A stretch of 64,000 bases of DNA, taken from the NCBI RefSeq assembly GCF_000422905.1, contig NZ_AUGY01000014.1, positions 62,001 to 126,000 on the forward strand. The letters are read 5' to 3'. Below, one piece after another: positions 34,735 to 43,813 of the stretch (position 1 is the first letter of the stretch; each line of letters starts with the position of its first letter). The notes beneath the pieces are model-generated. The model did not search any database, had not been told where the DNA came from, and saw nothing but the letters and a program-made list of their open reading frames with translations. Made by a program: the position numbers and the translations under genes. The DNA comes from Paenibacillus alginolyticus DSM 5050 = NBRC 15375. Lineage in GTDB: Bacteria > Bacillota > Bacilli > Paenibacillales > NBRC-103111.

Positions 34735-36153
34735 TTAGTTAATAATCTGGTTAATAGGTAAATTAATTATCACTTTGGTCCCTTCGTTTTCCTTGCTTCG
34801 TATGGTTATTTCCCCTTGATATTTGTGTACAAATTGCTTGGCAATGGACAACCCCAGCCCTGTACCCGCTATCTCGCGATTTCTTGCTTTATCAACACGA
34901 TAGAACCGGTCAAACACATAAGGCAATTCAACTTGTGGAATCCCTATTCCATGATCTTCTATTGTAATTTGCACTTCATTTGTCAAACGTAGTCCCTCTA
35001 TACTAATCCTTTTATCTTGCAAGGTGTATTTAACCGCATTATCTAGAACAATCAGGAGAATCTGCTCCATGTGCAGCGCGCTTATCGCTATCAGGACATT
35101 ACTTATTTTTACCGTATTGACTTGAAATTCAAAATCGGGATTGAGGGCCTCAAATCTTTTGAGTGTCTCTAGAATAACGGGTTCTATTGGAATGGGCTCA
35201 CTAATTTCTGTAACGAGGTGAGTTTCTACTCTTGTTAGAGTCAGAAGTTCTTCGACGATCCCTTTCAAGCGCCTAGTCTCTTGGAGAGAAGCTTGCAAGG
35301 ATTCATTTAAGACTTCAGGATCTGATTTACCCCAGCGATTTAAGAGGGACAAGTGGCCTTCCAATATTGTTATGGGTGTCCGCAGCTCATGAGAGGCATC
35401 CTCTACAAATTGCTTTTGTTGGCGAAAGGAGACTTCCAGTTGATTCATCAATTCATTAAACAACTGCGCTAAGCTGGACAATTCATCCCCATTTTCTATG
35501 TTGTTAACACGCTCTGTCAGCCCTTTCTCCTTCACACTTCGAATGGTAGCTGCCAATGCCCGAATAGGACGCATCAATTGCCTCGCAATAGCTAAGCCGC
35601 TAATTGCACTAATGAAAACAGCCAACACCCCACCGATCAGCATAACCCAGAATAACGTCTGACTAAAATGATCGAACGTCTCTAGATTACTTGCGAACTC
35701 TAAAGTTCCAACAAACTTTTCAGTTTTGAAAGGACTCCTATAAATAAGAATATGATCTTCTTGGGGGGTGATATCATACAGTTCCGGTTCTGACACTGCT
35801 CTAGGTGCAACCCAATTTTCATCAAAATGATTCGATACAGTCAGGAGTGGCTCCCCATTCTGCCCAATAATACGTACTAATTGGTTTTTTCCGATCAGTT
35901 TTTCTATGTAGGGTCGAACTTCTGCTATCAGCACGGCATCCAGCGTATTTGATTTTTCATTTAAATAGTCTTGAAGCTGCGACATGCTTACTTGAATTTT
36001 GTCTTTCTCTTGATTCATCATCCATTGTTTGAGAACTAGATATTGCGAGAAATTATAGGTTGCAAATAAAAGGAAGATCAGTGTTGTTGCCCCTAACATG
36101 AGCTTCCATTTGATGGGGAGTTGTCGAATGAAACAAGTGAATCGTCCCATCAT
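34735..36153 (-). CDS. ArlS-like sensor histidine kinase
   Basis: The 472-residue kinase has TM1 near residues 16-36, an extracytoplasmic domain of about 125 residues, TM2 near 165-188, HAMP, HisKA with His in FVEDASHELRTPITILEGHL, and HATPase with DNAVKYT, DHGIGIP and GTGLGLSI. The VEDASHELRTP and RLKGIVEELLTLTR segments are typical of ArlS/YkoH-type kinases. Its ATG overlaps the regulator stop. Signal unknown. Confidence 0.92.
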   Translation of the reverse strand: MMGRFTCFIRQLPIKWKLMLGATTLIFLLFATYNFSQYLVLKQWMMNQEKDKIQVSMSQLQDYLNEKSNTLDAVLIAEVRPYIEKLIGKNQLVRIIGQNGEPLLTVSNHFDENWVAPRAVSEPELYDITPQEDHILIYRSPFKTEKFVGTLEFASNLETFDHFSQTLFWVMLIGGVLAVFISAISGLAIARQLMRPIRALAATIRSVKEKGLTERVNNIENGDELSSLAQLFNELMNQLEVSFRQQKQFVEDASHELRTPITILEGHLSLLNRWGKSDPEVLNESLQASLQETRRLKGIVEELLTLTRVETHLVTEISEPIPIEPVILETLKRFEALNPDFEFQVNTVKISNVLIAISALHMEQILLIVLDNAVKYTLQDKRISIEGLRLTNEVQITIEDHGIGIPQVELPYVFDRFYRVDKARNREIAGTGLGLSIAKQFVHKYQGEITIRSKENEGTKVIINLPINQIIN

Positions 36154-36824
36154 CGCATCACGTATCCGATTCCACGAACCGTTTGAATGCAGCTATTTTC
36201 ACCAGCTTGATCTAACTTGTTCCTCAAGTACCTGACATAAACATCGACAACATTCGTTTCCACTAACGAATCATACCCCCATACATGATCCAAAAGCATA
36301 TCACGAGTCAGCACGAGATTACGGTTTTTCATGAACATCACTAATAAATCGAACTCGCGCTTCGTAAGCTCAACGATTTGCTTGTCTTTATAAACCATAC
36401 GGGCATCCATATCAATTTGAATATTTTGAAAAGAAAGCATCGCATGCGGGTCATTTCCATCAAGTTCGATACGACGGAAAATAGCCCTTATCCTAGCCAA
36501 TAATTCTTCAATGGCAAAGGGTTTGGGCATATAATCATCGGCGCCGCTATCTAAGCCTGATACACGATCAACAACGCTGTCTCTGGCTGTCAACATGAGG
36601 ATTGGCGTCTTCTTTGCTGCACGAATTCGGCGACAAACCTCAATTCCATTCAGCACTGGCAGCATAATATCTAGCAATATCAAGTCCCAATGATCCTGTA
36701 GGGCTAATTCTAATCCGGTTTTTCCATCGTAAGCAGTCTGTACTTCGAATGCTTCATGTTCCAGTTCAAGTTGAATAAATCGAACCAGGTTTTTTTCGTC
36801 TTCTATGAGTAATATCCGTTTCAT
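36150..36824 (-). CDS. ArlR-like OmpR-family response regulator
   Basis: The 224-residue regulator has a receiver (LLIEDEKNLVRF, phospho-Asp in LILLDIMLPVLNG, Lys in MPKPFAIEEL) and a winged-helix domain (LTKREFDLLVMFMKN, VDVYVRYLRNKLD). It overlaps the kinase gene by 4 bp. Directly upstream are 11-bp-phased CTAAGTA repeats and a 16-bp palindrome, probable sites for autoregulation. Confidence 0.93.
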   Translation of the reverse strand: MKRILLIEDEKNLVRFIQLELEHEAFEVQTAYDGKTGLELALQDHWDLILLDIMLPVLNGIEVCRRIRAAKKTPILMLTARDSVVDRVSGLDSGADDYMPKPFAIEELLARIRAIFRRIELDGNDPHAMLSFQNIQIDMDARMVYKDKQIVELTKREFDLLVMFMKNRNLVLTRDMLLDHVWGYDSLVETNVVDVYVRYLRNKLDQAGENSCIQTVRGIGYVMR

Positions 36825-36851
36825 CGCTAACTCCCTTGCCTCATAATTACG

Positions 36852-36874
36852 CTAAGTATAATCTAAGTAGATTA
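36852..36874. promoter_or_regulatory. phased direct repeats and palindrome before the ArlR-like gene
   Basis: CTAAGTA at 36852-36858 and again at 36863-36869 are 11 bp apart. The second overlaps TAATCTA-AG-TAGATTA (36859-36874), a perfect palindrome. Both are 28-50 bp before the regulator ATG at 36824, in the expected promoter area. Confidence 0.5.
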
Positions 36875-36942
36875 GAAAATAGTGAGAAATTCCCCTGTAT
36901 TCAGTCTCTACTTAGTTTGAAAAACAGGATGTATTCTTATTC

Positions 36943-36964
36943 AAAAGCCCCAGAAGACTGGGGC
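36943..36964 (-). terminator. intrinsic terminator of the YheC/D gene
   Basis: GCCCCAG-AAGA-CTGGGGC forms a compact stem. TTTTGAAT follows on the minus strand. Confidence 0.85.
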
Positions 36965-36979
36965 AAATTAATCATACCA

Positions 36980-38035
36980 TTACATTAATTGATTCAATAG
37001 AAACTTTGCATATCGCATAGGTGTTTCATAAGTACGATAAAAAGTCGTGTCTAAGCCTGCTTTTTTAAAGGTGTAGCGCTGATCCCTGCCGTTTACTTCG
37101 ATCAATTTAATCTCACCATCCTCATCAACGCCTACATCTAATCCAATGTCAGCCATATTAGGCAATTTTAAACCAATATATTGGGAAATGGCCAGAGATA
37201 CTTGTTGTAACTCTTGCTTCATTTGGACAGAATCAAAACTGCTGGATTCAAAAAGCTGTTCACAACGTTTAACTTTCCCTCCCTTTGCCACATTAGTCAC
37301 ATGACGGCCTGAAGCAGCAACCTTCCCAATCATTCCGGTAACTTGCCATTGCCCGCTGCCTCCGCGCTGCACCGATATACGTAAATCATAAGGCCTTTCA
37401 TTGAAAGTTGCTAATTGAATTGCTTCCTGAATCATGTAGTTTTGTTTACCCACTTTCTTCGCAATGAATGAAATCACTTGCTTCTTGGAAACTAGCCTGG
37501 GTTTGCCTTTCATCCAGTACAGATGCCAATCCCCACTATTCTGCTTGGTTACTTTAATAATCCCGTCACCCACACTGCTGTTTGTTGGCTTTATGAAAAG
37601 TGAATCGTACTTCTTCATGAAGCCTTCTAATTTTTCACGCGAATATTTAATAGAATCAGGAAGATACTTACGCAGCGATTGATTCGTGTATAAAAGTTGA
37701 TGTATGCGTTGTTTGTCATAGCGATTTCGCCTGTTGAAAACAAAGCTCGATTGGGCAAGCTCTTTTAATTTTTTTCTTAAGTAAGGAGTTAAGCTAATGG
37801 CTCGGTTATGTGTCACACGTGGAATAGAACGCCTAACCAGCCTGTACGCATTATTTTCATAGTAATAGCCCACAGCAGATTTACCTTTTATACGCTGTAA
37901 ACACATATAAAAAGGCCTTAATCCATGCATCTTTCCTGCCTTATTATACAGGGCTAAGCATTCATTACCTGTTTTTCCTCTTGCAATACCCAAATAAGTT
38001 TCCAAGTCCAAAAGGACACCTACCGTAGCACGCAT
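36980..38035 (-). CDS. YheC/YheD family ATP-grasp protein (full-length)
   Basis: The 351-residue protein has the N-terminal YheC/D domain (VGVLLDLETYLGI, YYYENNAYRLVRR) and the ATP-grasp core. SLFIKPTNSSVGDGIIKV is the ATP loop, RPYDLRISVQRG a conserved strand, and DIGLDVGVDEDGEIKLIEVNGRD the metal-binding end. Family members are endospore coat-associated. It is monocistronic with its own terminator. The plus-strand paralogue at 24634 lacks the N-terminal domain. Confidence 0.87.
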   Translation of the reverse strand: MRATVGVLLDLETYLGIARGKTGNECLALYNKAGKMHGLRPFYMCLQRIKGKSAVGYYYENNAYRLVRRSIPRVTHNRAISLTPYLRKKLKELAQSSFVFNRRNRYDKQRIHQLLYTNQSLRKYLPDSIKYSREKLEGFMKKYDSLFIKPTNSSVGDGIIKVTKQNSGDWHLYWMKGKPRLVSKKQVISFIAKKVGKQNYMIQEAIQLATFNERPYDLRISVQRGGSGQWQVTGMIGKVAASGRHVTNVAKGGKVKRCEQLFESSSFDSVQMKQELQQVSLAISQYIGLKLPNMADIGLDVGVDEDGEIKLIEVNGRDQRYTFKKAGLDTTFYRTYETPMRYAKFLLNQLM

Positions 38036-38201
38036 CGAATCACCGCCATTCGAATAATAGACCTATGATAATGTATGTCCCTCTTACTCTTGCAAACACG
38101 GTGTACACCTAAGCAAACGTAGGAAATGGCACCATTTTGGAGAAGGAATTATTTGCCATCTGTCGAATTTATCCTAGTAGTTCGATTAAAGGAGGGCACG
38201 T

Positions 38202-39302
38202 ATGTCAAAGCGCGTTCAACTGCTCGTAGGCACCAATAAAGGCATTTTCATTTATTCCTCAACGACTGAGAGACGGAACTGGTCCATCCAAGGACCTTTT
38301 TTACCTGGATGGGAGGCTTATAGTGTTCTTGGAGATACACGATCAGCTAATAAGTTGTATGCAGGAACCTCGCATGCTGCTTATGGGGCGACCATACGTG
38401 TATCTAGCAATGGCGGAGAAACGTGGGAACAAATTGCGGATAGTCCTAGGTACTCCGAGGAAAGCGGCTTCTCACTAAACCGTATTTGGCAGCTGGTGCC
38501 TGGTTTAGCGTCTCAGCCCGAAACTCTTTTTGCGGGTGTCGAAGAAGCGGGATTATTCGTTAGCCGAGACAGCGGTCAATCGTGGCAAGAGTTAGATGGT
38601 TTAACGAAGCACCCCACACGTCCGGAATGGTTTCCAGGAGCAGGCGGTATGTGCTTGCACACCATCCTCATTGATCCAAGAAATTCGCAGCGCATGTGGA
38701 TCGGAATATCCGCGGTTGGTGTTTTCCGTACACTTGACGGGGGGATTAGCTGGAAGCCTTGTAACAACGGATTGAACCGAATACCAACAGGTCAACCGGA
38801 CGAGCGTGTCGGATTCTGTGTGCACAAGATGGTGCTCGACCCGGAAAACTCCGATATTCTCTATATGCAGGAGCATAGCGGGGTGTTCAAATCCATGGAT
38901 GGCGGTGACAGCTGGCTTCCTATCGAGGAGGGCCTTACACTTCGTGACGGGGATGCCCCGTTTGGTTTCCCGATTGCGATTTCAGCAACAGGCGATTTAT
39001 TTCTTATCCCGCTGGAAAGCAGTGAACAACGCTCAATGCGTGACGGCAAGTTAATTGTCTACAGAATGGCACGCGGCGAAAACACCTGGAAGCCCATTGG
39101 GGATGTGCTCCCAGATGAAGAACGCCATGTCAGCGTACTGCGAGATGCGATGGCAGTGGACGCACTCGAGCCTTATGGGATTTATTTTGGAACAACCTCA
39201 GGTGAAATTTACTGTTCACTGGATCGTGGAGAAAGCTGGGAACGTCTGCCTGGACAATTATCACGAATTCTCACTGTGAAGCCAATGATTTTGGAGGACT
39301 AG
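38202..39302 (+). CDS. BNR/Asp-box beta-propeller protein (sortilin/sialidase-like repeats)
   Basis: The 366-residue cytosolic protein is built of WD40/BNR-like repeats with Asp boxes: SSNGGETWEQ, SRDSGQSWQE, TLDGGISWKP, SMDGGDSWLP and SLDRGESWER. No signal peptide is seen, which is unusual for a sialidase-like propeller. AAAGGAGG precedes ATG 38202. The next gene, a MoaD/ThiS-like protein, begins two bases after the stop, so the two are coupled. Enzymatic activity is not evident; annotation as a glycosidase would be unsafe. Confidence 0.82.
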   Translation: MSKRVQLLVGTNKGIFIYSSTTERRNWSIQGPFLPGWEAYSVLGDTRSANKLYAGTSHAAYGATIRVSSNGGETWEQIADSPRYSEESGFSLNRIWQLVPGLASQPETLFAGVEEAGLFVSRDSGQSWQELDGLTKHPTRPEWFPGAGGMCLHTILIDPRNSQRMWIGISAVGVFRTLDGGISWKPCNNGLNRIPTGQPDERVGFCVHKMVLDPENSDILYMQEHSGVFKSMDGGDSWLPIEEGLTLRDGDAPFGFPIAISATGDLFLIPLESSEQRSMRDGKLIVYRMARGENTWKPIGDVLPDEERHVSVLRDAMAVDALEPYGIYFGTTSGEIYCSLDRGESWERLPGQLSRILTVKPMILED

Positions 39303-39303
39303 C

Positions 39304-39579
39304 ATGCTTATTACCGTCAGCGTCCCTTCTTTGCTGCGTGATTGCACAGGAGGAAACGTCAAATTTCAATTGGATGCGCTTACGCTGCAGGAAGCACTCA
39401 ATCAACTTATATCGAGCTATCCCCTGCTGCGCGTTCATCTTTGGACCGAAACCGGGCAAGTCCGCAAGCATGTCCTGCTTTATTACAATGACACGAATAT
39501 CGCTTGGCTGGAAGACTTAGAAATCACGCTGCAGCCAGGTGATCAGCTTATCGTTTTCCAAGCCGTGTCCGGCGGTTAA
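39304..39579 (+). CDS. MoaD/ThiS-like ubiquitin-fold sulfur carrier
   Basis: The 91-residue protein has the beta-grasp pattern of MoaD/ThiS and ends in the required Gly-Gly (LIVFQAVSGG). The stretch ITLQPGDQLIVFQAVSGG is close to the MoaD tail. GGAGG precedes ATG 39304, inside the end of the propeller gene. No MoeB/ThiF E1-like enzyme, MoaE or ThiG is nearby, so the activating enzyme must act from elsewhere. Co-translation with a beta-propeller suggests a dedicated carrier-partner pair. Confidence 0.85.
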   Translation: MLITVSVPSLLRDCTGGNVKFQLDALTLQEALNQLISSYPLLRVHLWTETGQVRKHVLLYYNDTNIAWLEDLEITLQPGDQLIVFQAVSGG

Positions 39580-39602
39580 GCAGGATTATGCAATATCAGT
39601 GG

Positions 39603-40100
39603 TTAAGCCTTACTGTCATAATAGAAATGCTTCGCATGAATGCTATCACCGAGCTCGATAATGCCGTAGGAATACTGCGGCTGCCTTCTTTTATCCGTAG
39701 GCGAGCCTGGGTTAAACATGAGAATACCGTTAATCATTTGCTGGTAAGGCACATGGGAATGTCCGAAGATGACGATATCCGGCCGCTCAGTCTGGAACGC
39801 CTCTCGGGCTCTTTCCTCTGTCGTTTTGCGAAAGCCATCTCCGTGGATAAGACCAATTCGGTAGCCGCCGACTGTGAGTATTTTCTTCAGGCCGAATCGT
39901 TCAACGATCTCTGAACCGTCATTATTGCCTGCCACTGCTTCACAGGGTGCGATTTGTTCCACGAATTCAACAACGTGCTCGCTCACCCAATCTCCCGCAT
40001 GAATAATCAGATCAACACCTTGTAAACCTGCAATTAACGCATCAGGCAGTTTCTGCACCCGAGGCGATAAATGAGTATCCGATATCACACCAATCCGCAT
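39603..40100 (-). CDS. YfcE/MJ0936-type phosphodiesterase
   Basis: The 165-residue calcineurin-like enzyme shows all metal motifs: GVISDTHL, DLIIHAGDW, AVAGNNDG, IGLIHGDGF and IFGHSHVPY with NPGSPT. It is a cytosolic metallophosphodiesterase. GGAG 8 nt before ATG 40100 sets the start. It converges on the MoaD gene with only 23 bp between stops and no clear hairpin. It is followed upstream by DUF1904 in the same direction, 42 bp apart. Confidence 0.92.
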   Translation of the reverse strand: MRIGVISDTHLSPRVQKLPDALIAGLQGVDLIIHAGDWVSEHVVEFVEQIAPCEAVAGNNDGSEIVERFGLKKILTVGGYRIGLIHGDGFRKTTEERAREAFQTERPDIVIFGHSHVPYQQMINGILMFNPGSPTDKRRQPQYSYGIIELGDSIHAKHFYYDSKA

Positions 40101-40142
40101 AGGGACCACTCCTTCATTAAATCAGTTAGCCATAGGTTTCGT

Positions 40143-40469
40143 TCAAATTAACTTCCCATTCCAATAATAACTGTCCTCCCGGTATACGCGAAAGGCGATC
40201 TCCACCTCAGGAATGCCAAGCGAAAGAACGTGTTTGGTCAGGACTCTAGCATATTCATCACGTGTTTCTTGCCCTCTCTCGAACCATCCTACTTCTATAA
40301 AAGGATAAGTATTGACTTCCTTCCCTTCAAATATGGAAACTGTAGGAAGACATTCCAGCATAAAGTTGTCAGTTCCACACGAGCATACTTGAGCTAGTTC
40401 TTCAATTAACGCTGTACTAATGGATTGAATTTGAGGAACACTAATTCCTCTAACGATCATATGGGGCAT
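40143..40469 (-). CDS. DUF1904 family protein
   Basis: The 108-residue protein matches the DUF1904 family. It opens PHMIVRGISVPQI, contains VNTYPFIEVGWFERGQE, and ends EVEIAFRVYREDSYYWNGK. The fold is likely tautomerase/MIF-like. Two Cys in VCSCGTDNF are notable. AAGGAG precedes ATG 40469. Function unknown; it probably shares a transcript with the phosphodiesterase gene downstream. Confidence 0.8.
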   Translation of the reverse strand: MPHMIVRGISVPQIQSISTALIEELAQVCSCGTDNFMLECLPTVSIFEGKEVNTYPFIEVGWFERGQETRDEYARVLTKHVLSLGIPEVEIAFRVYREDSYYWNGKLI

Positions 40470-40631
40470 AGGAAGCGCTCCTTTTTATTTTCATGAAAGA
40501 CTGAAAGCTGCCTGCGCAGCGTTTATGTCACGTAGACACTACAGCTTATATTGTAGCATATTCGATGTTTGACGGGCAGTTTGATACAATGTAAACATAC
40601 GAGCTTTGATTACGCCAAGGGGGACAACAAT

Positions 40632-41933
40632 GTGAAAGAACCCATCGTCATACAGAACAAATTAAGAGAAGCTATGGGTCATCTCGAAAAACGGTTCATG
40701 GAACGGGAAGAGCTCATCCGTGTCTTGCTGCTCGCTATCATGAGCGGGGAACATGTCTTACTGGTCGGACCTCCCGGTTCAGCGAAATCTCAATTAGCAC
40801 GCGCTGCTGCCGAATTATTCGGTAACGAGCCTTATTATGATTATCTACTAACCCGCTTCACAACACCGGATGAATTATTTGGGCCTGTCTCCTTACAAAA
40901 GCTAAAAAATGATGAGTATGTAAGGCTCACAGACGGCTACTTACCAAGCGCTCGCTTCGCCTTCCTAGATGAAATATTCAAAGCGAACAGCGCCATACTG
41001 AATGCCCTTCTATCTGTCTTGAATGAACGTGTTTTCTTCAATGGACGGCAGAAGCAGCAGTCTCCACTTTTATTCCTAATGGCAGCATCGAATGAATTAC
41101 CCGAAGATAATGAACAATTAGCTGCGCTGTACGACCGTTTCTTGTTCCGATTTGAAGTCGAATATGTCAAGCAAATTTCCAGCTTTGAACTCATGTTCCA
41201 GGCACCAAACACACCTCTGCCTACCCTTTTGTCAACGGAATTGGTGAAACAGTTGAAATCACAAGCGGCCGAAGTTCAATTGCCCGATGCGCTGGTTTAC
41301 ATGCTTTTTCAATTGAAGACAGCTCTTGAAGAGAAAGAATATGTACTTTCGGATCGACGCTACCACAAGATTGGTCATTCGTGGAAGATTTCAGCAGCTA
41401 TCCATGGGCGCAGCACTGTCAATGTGTGGGATACCGTATTAACCCCGCATATGCTGTGGGATTTCCCTGAAGATTTGGTAGAGCTTAAAGCCATCTTCGA
41501 CACCTTATTTCAGGACATGCTCAAACGAGAAATGGAACAAGAACTCCCTCTGCTTCAATATAACTTGACGGTTAAGAAATGGTTGGAGAAAGAAGATGAT
41601 CTGCATGCTTTTCAATTTAAAAAAGAAATCGGCGGCGCTTTAAATAAGGATTCAGCTGAGCGAATGAAAGTTACCTTGGAAGATTGTCGTACGGAGCTGG
41701 AAGAAACAGCAAGAAGCTTGCGCGGCAGACTTGTCTCCTGGCAGGAGAAAGAAAAGAAACTGCCGGAATGGATTGCTTCTCAATCCATCTTACTGCAGCA
41801 CCCTGAGCAGTATGCCGTTAAATTCACGCACTTACGCATTCAGGGCGAACGTATTTTACAATCCATCCAAGGCTTATATCGCACATTGTTTGATCGGGAA
41901 ATCCCAGGAATCGTATACGACTATACCTTATAA
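40632..41933 (+). CDS. MoxR-family AAA+ ATPase (RavA-like)
   Basis: The 433-residue ATPase has Walker A VLLVGPPGSAKSQLARA, Walker B FAFLDEIFKAN, sensor 1 LMAASNELPED and the MoxR-type insert (TRFTTPDELFGPVSL). The C-terminal part is helical, like RavA. A GTG at 40632 with AGGGGG 8 nt upstream is the start; the frame to 40569 has no site. It lies 12 bp before a VWA-domain gene, the RavA-ViaA arrangement, and probably acts as a chaperone-like remodeller of a membrane or metallo-protein target. Confidence 0.88.
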   Translation: MKEPIVIQNKLREAMGHLEKRFMEREELIRVLLLAIMSGEHVLLVGPPGSAKSQLARAAAELFGNEPYYDYLLTRFTTPDELFGPVSLQKLKNDEYVRLTDGYLPSARFAFLDEIFKANSAILNALLSVLNERVFFNGRQKQQSPLLFLMAASNELPEDNEQLAALYDRFLFRFEVEYVKQISSFELMFQAPNTPLPTLLSTELVKQLKSQAAEVQLPDALVYMLFQLKTALEEKEYVLSDRRYHKIGHSWKISAAIHGRSTVNVWDTVLTPHMLWDFPEDLVELKAIFDTLFQDMLKREMEQELPLLQYNLTVKKWLEKEDDLHAFQFKKEIGGALNKDSAERMKVTLEDCRTELEETARSLRGRLVSWQEKEKKLPEWIASQSILLQHPEQYAVKFTHLRIQGERILQSIQGLYRTLFDREIPGIVYDYTL

Positions 41934-41945
41934 GAGGATACTTAC

Positions 41946-43655
41946 ATGATCATACGCTGCACTCGGGTTGACAGGTATGTGTTCGAGGGCTACGTACACT
42001 CATCACGCGTCGCCCAAGAATGGATGCGCGAGGCCGTAAGGCAAGCCCCATGGTTTACGCTTGAGCTTTTTGCTGATTTCTTTATGTGCTTCTATTTAAC
42101 GAAGCCTGAAGTGGATGGTACCATTGAGGAAACTCCCTTTTACCGCTGGATGGTCTTAACGTTGCGTAAGCAGTACTTCTATGTGTCCATTCATCCTCGA
42201 ACTATCGGGCAAGTGAATGCCTCTTTCAAAACAGCGCTTAAAGCGCTGATGTGGCTTACCGAATCTTATGAAAAGGAAGTCAAACGCAGACAAAAGGAAC
42301 AACAAATAAGCGGCTTCGGCTTCGAGAAGAAGCAGCAGATGAGCGGACAAGAGGAAAAGAGCGTCAGTGAACGACTCTCCGAGAAGCAGATCGAGAAGCT
42401 GCGGCTCGTCGGCTATACGCTGCAGCAAGGGAAGCGCGCCGTCGAAGACAAGCAGGAAGCTGTCGATTCGCGGCCGCTCGTCGCGGAGGAGATACGTGCG
42501 CTGAAGCGTCGCATCGCAGAGCTGCAAAGCGAGATGCGAACCGAGTTCATGAAGCGCGACAAGCTCAAGGCAAAGCTGCGCAAGGCGGAAGAGGAACTCG
42601 AGCGCCGCGAGCGGCAGCTGGACCGCATGAGCACGCGCGACCTCGCGGCCATACGGGAGATCGAGGCCGAGCTTGGCGATTGGCTCGGTCAAGCTTTGAA
42701 GGAGACGCTGTCCCTCGAAGAGGCGGACAGCTTCAATGTGCACGAGCTCGTGCAAGCGAGTCAGAGGCTCGCCAACCGGCGCTGGGGCAGCGAGCTGGGG
42801 AAATTGCGGCGGCAAACGTTCGAGCACTACGTGCAGTGGATTGAGAAGCTGAAGCGCAGCAAGGATCTGGTTTCTTTCCTGCAGGAGGTGGGACGGAACA
42901 TCCATCACCTTCGTGTGCAGCGTAAAAAGCTGCGCTCGCCTTATGTCCCGGAAGCCTACGATGATTTACGCCAGTCAGGCGACATCGCGCATCTGCTTCC
43001 GAGCGAGGCCAGCTTGCTCGCTGATGAAGATTTCGAGCCTTATTTTCTCGTCAAATGGATGGAAAATAAGCTTATGACCTACAACTACACCGGCTCGATT
43101 GAAGAGCCGCAGAAAGGTCCTGTTATCTGCATGCTCGATACCTCCCACTCCATGCGAGGCAGCAAGCTGCAGCTTGCGCAGCTGTTTACGGCAACCTTCG
43201 CCTCCTTCTCACTCTTAGAGCGGCGGGACTTCGTCCTACTCCTGTTCGGGGCGAAGGGCGAGCTCATCGAGCATGTGTTATCGTATAAGCGGCCGGATTG
43301 GGACCGCTTCTATGGGCTGGCTCAGCTTGCTTTCGGCGGCGGCACGAACTTCGACGCGCCGCTAAGCAGAGGCATGGACATCGTACAGCACGAGCGGCAG
43401 TTTCACGATGCCGACTTCGTGATGGTGACCGATGGTGTCGGCCAAATCTCCAAAGCAACCCTTCAGAAGCTTAGCGCTTTTGGTCAGAAGAAACAGTTGC
43501 GGCTGCATTCGCTCATAATCGGCTCAGCCCGCCAACATCTCGTACAGAAGTACGAAATTGTCGGCGTTTCTCATCAAGTTAGATTCGCTACAGCCTGGGA
43601 TGTTCAAGATCCTGTGAAGGATGAACTTCTGCTGGATGTGTTTGCTAAGCGGTAG
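41946..43655 (+). CDS. VWA-domain protein (ViaA/CoxE-like partner)
   Basis: The 569-residue protein has a helical N-terminal part, a long charged coiled-coil (about residues 185-250, LKRRIAELQSEMRTEF onward), and a C-terminal von Willebrand A domain. Its MIDAS is intact: DTSHSMRGSK, the GGGTNFDAPL threonine and MVTDGVG. It pairs with the MoxR ATPase upstream. The central part, 42.37-43.45 kb, is clearly richer in GC (about 60-75% in 60-base rows at 42601-42720) than the neighbours, through codon third positions. Confidence 0.85.
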   Translation: MIIRCTRVDRYVFEGYVHSSRVAQEWMREAVRQAPWFTLELFADFFMCFYLTKPEVDGTIEETPFYRWMVLTLRKQYFYVSIHPRTIGQVNASFKTALKALMWLTESYEKEVKRRQKEQQISGFGFEKKQQMSGQEEKSVSERLSEKQIEKLRLVGYTLQQGKRAVEDKQEAVDSRPLVAEEIRALKRRIAELQSEMRTEFMKRDKLKAKLRKAEEELERRERQLDRMSTRDLAAIREIEAELGDWLGQALKETLSLEEADSFNVHELVQASQRLANRRWGSELGKLRRQTFEHYVQWIEKLKRSKDLVSFLQEVGRNIHHLRVQRKKLRSPYVPEAYDDLRQSGDIAHLLPSEASLLADEDFEPYFLVKWMENKLMTYNYTGSIEEPQKGPVICMLDTSHSMRGSKLQLAQLFTATFASFSLLERRDFVLLLFGAKGELIEHVLSYKRPDWDRFYGLAQLAFGGGTNFDAPLSRGMDIVQHERQFHDADFVMVTDGVGQISKATLQKLSAFGQKKQLRLHSLIIGSARQHLVQKYEIVGVSHQVRFATAWDVQDPVKDELLLDVFAKR

Positions 43656-43675
43656 TGACCAATTCAAAATAGCGT

Positions 43676-43715
43676 AAAAAGCCTTCAATCCCACTTGGGA
43701 ACTGAAGGCTTTTTC
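43676..43715 (+). terminator. intrinsic terminator of the ATPase/VWA operon
   Basis: AAAAAGCCTTCA pairs with TGAAGGCTTTTT with an inner TCCCA/TGGGA stem, 20 bp after the VWA stop. Confidence 0.92.
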
Positions 43716-43813
43716 TTATTTGTCTCCGTCACTTCGTCTCGAACCAGTAAAAGAAGCCCGGAGGGAGGATCTGGGTACGGATTTTCAATTCCTCAACCCT
43801 GAAGCTTCATGAG

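Noticed and set aside
38202..39302. Exo-alpha-sialidase
   Set aside because: Asp boxes alone show a BNR propeller. No signal peptide or sialidase Arg triad was recognised, so only the fold is claimed.
42156..42908. 250-codon open frame on the minus strand inside the VWA gene
   Set aside because: It lies antisense to the GC-rich coiled-coil region and has no ribosome binding site or recognisable domain. High GC removes stop codons by chance.
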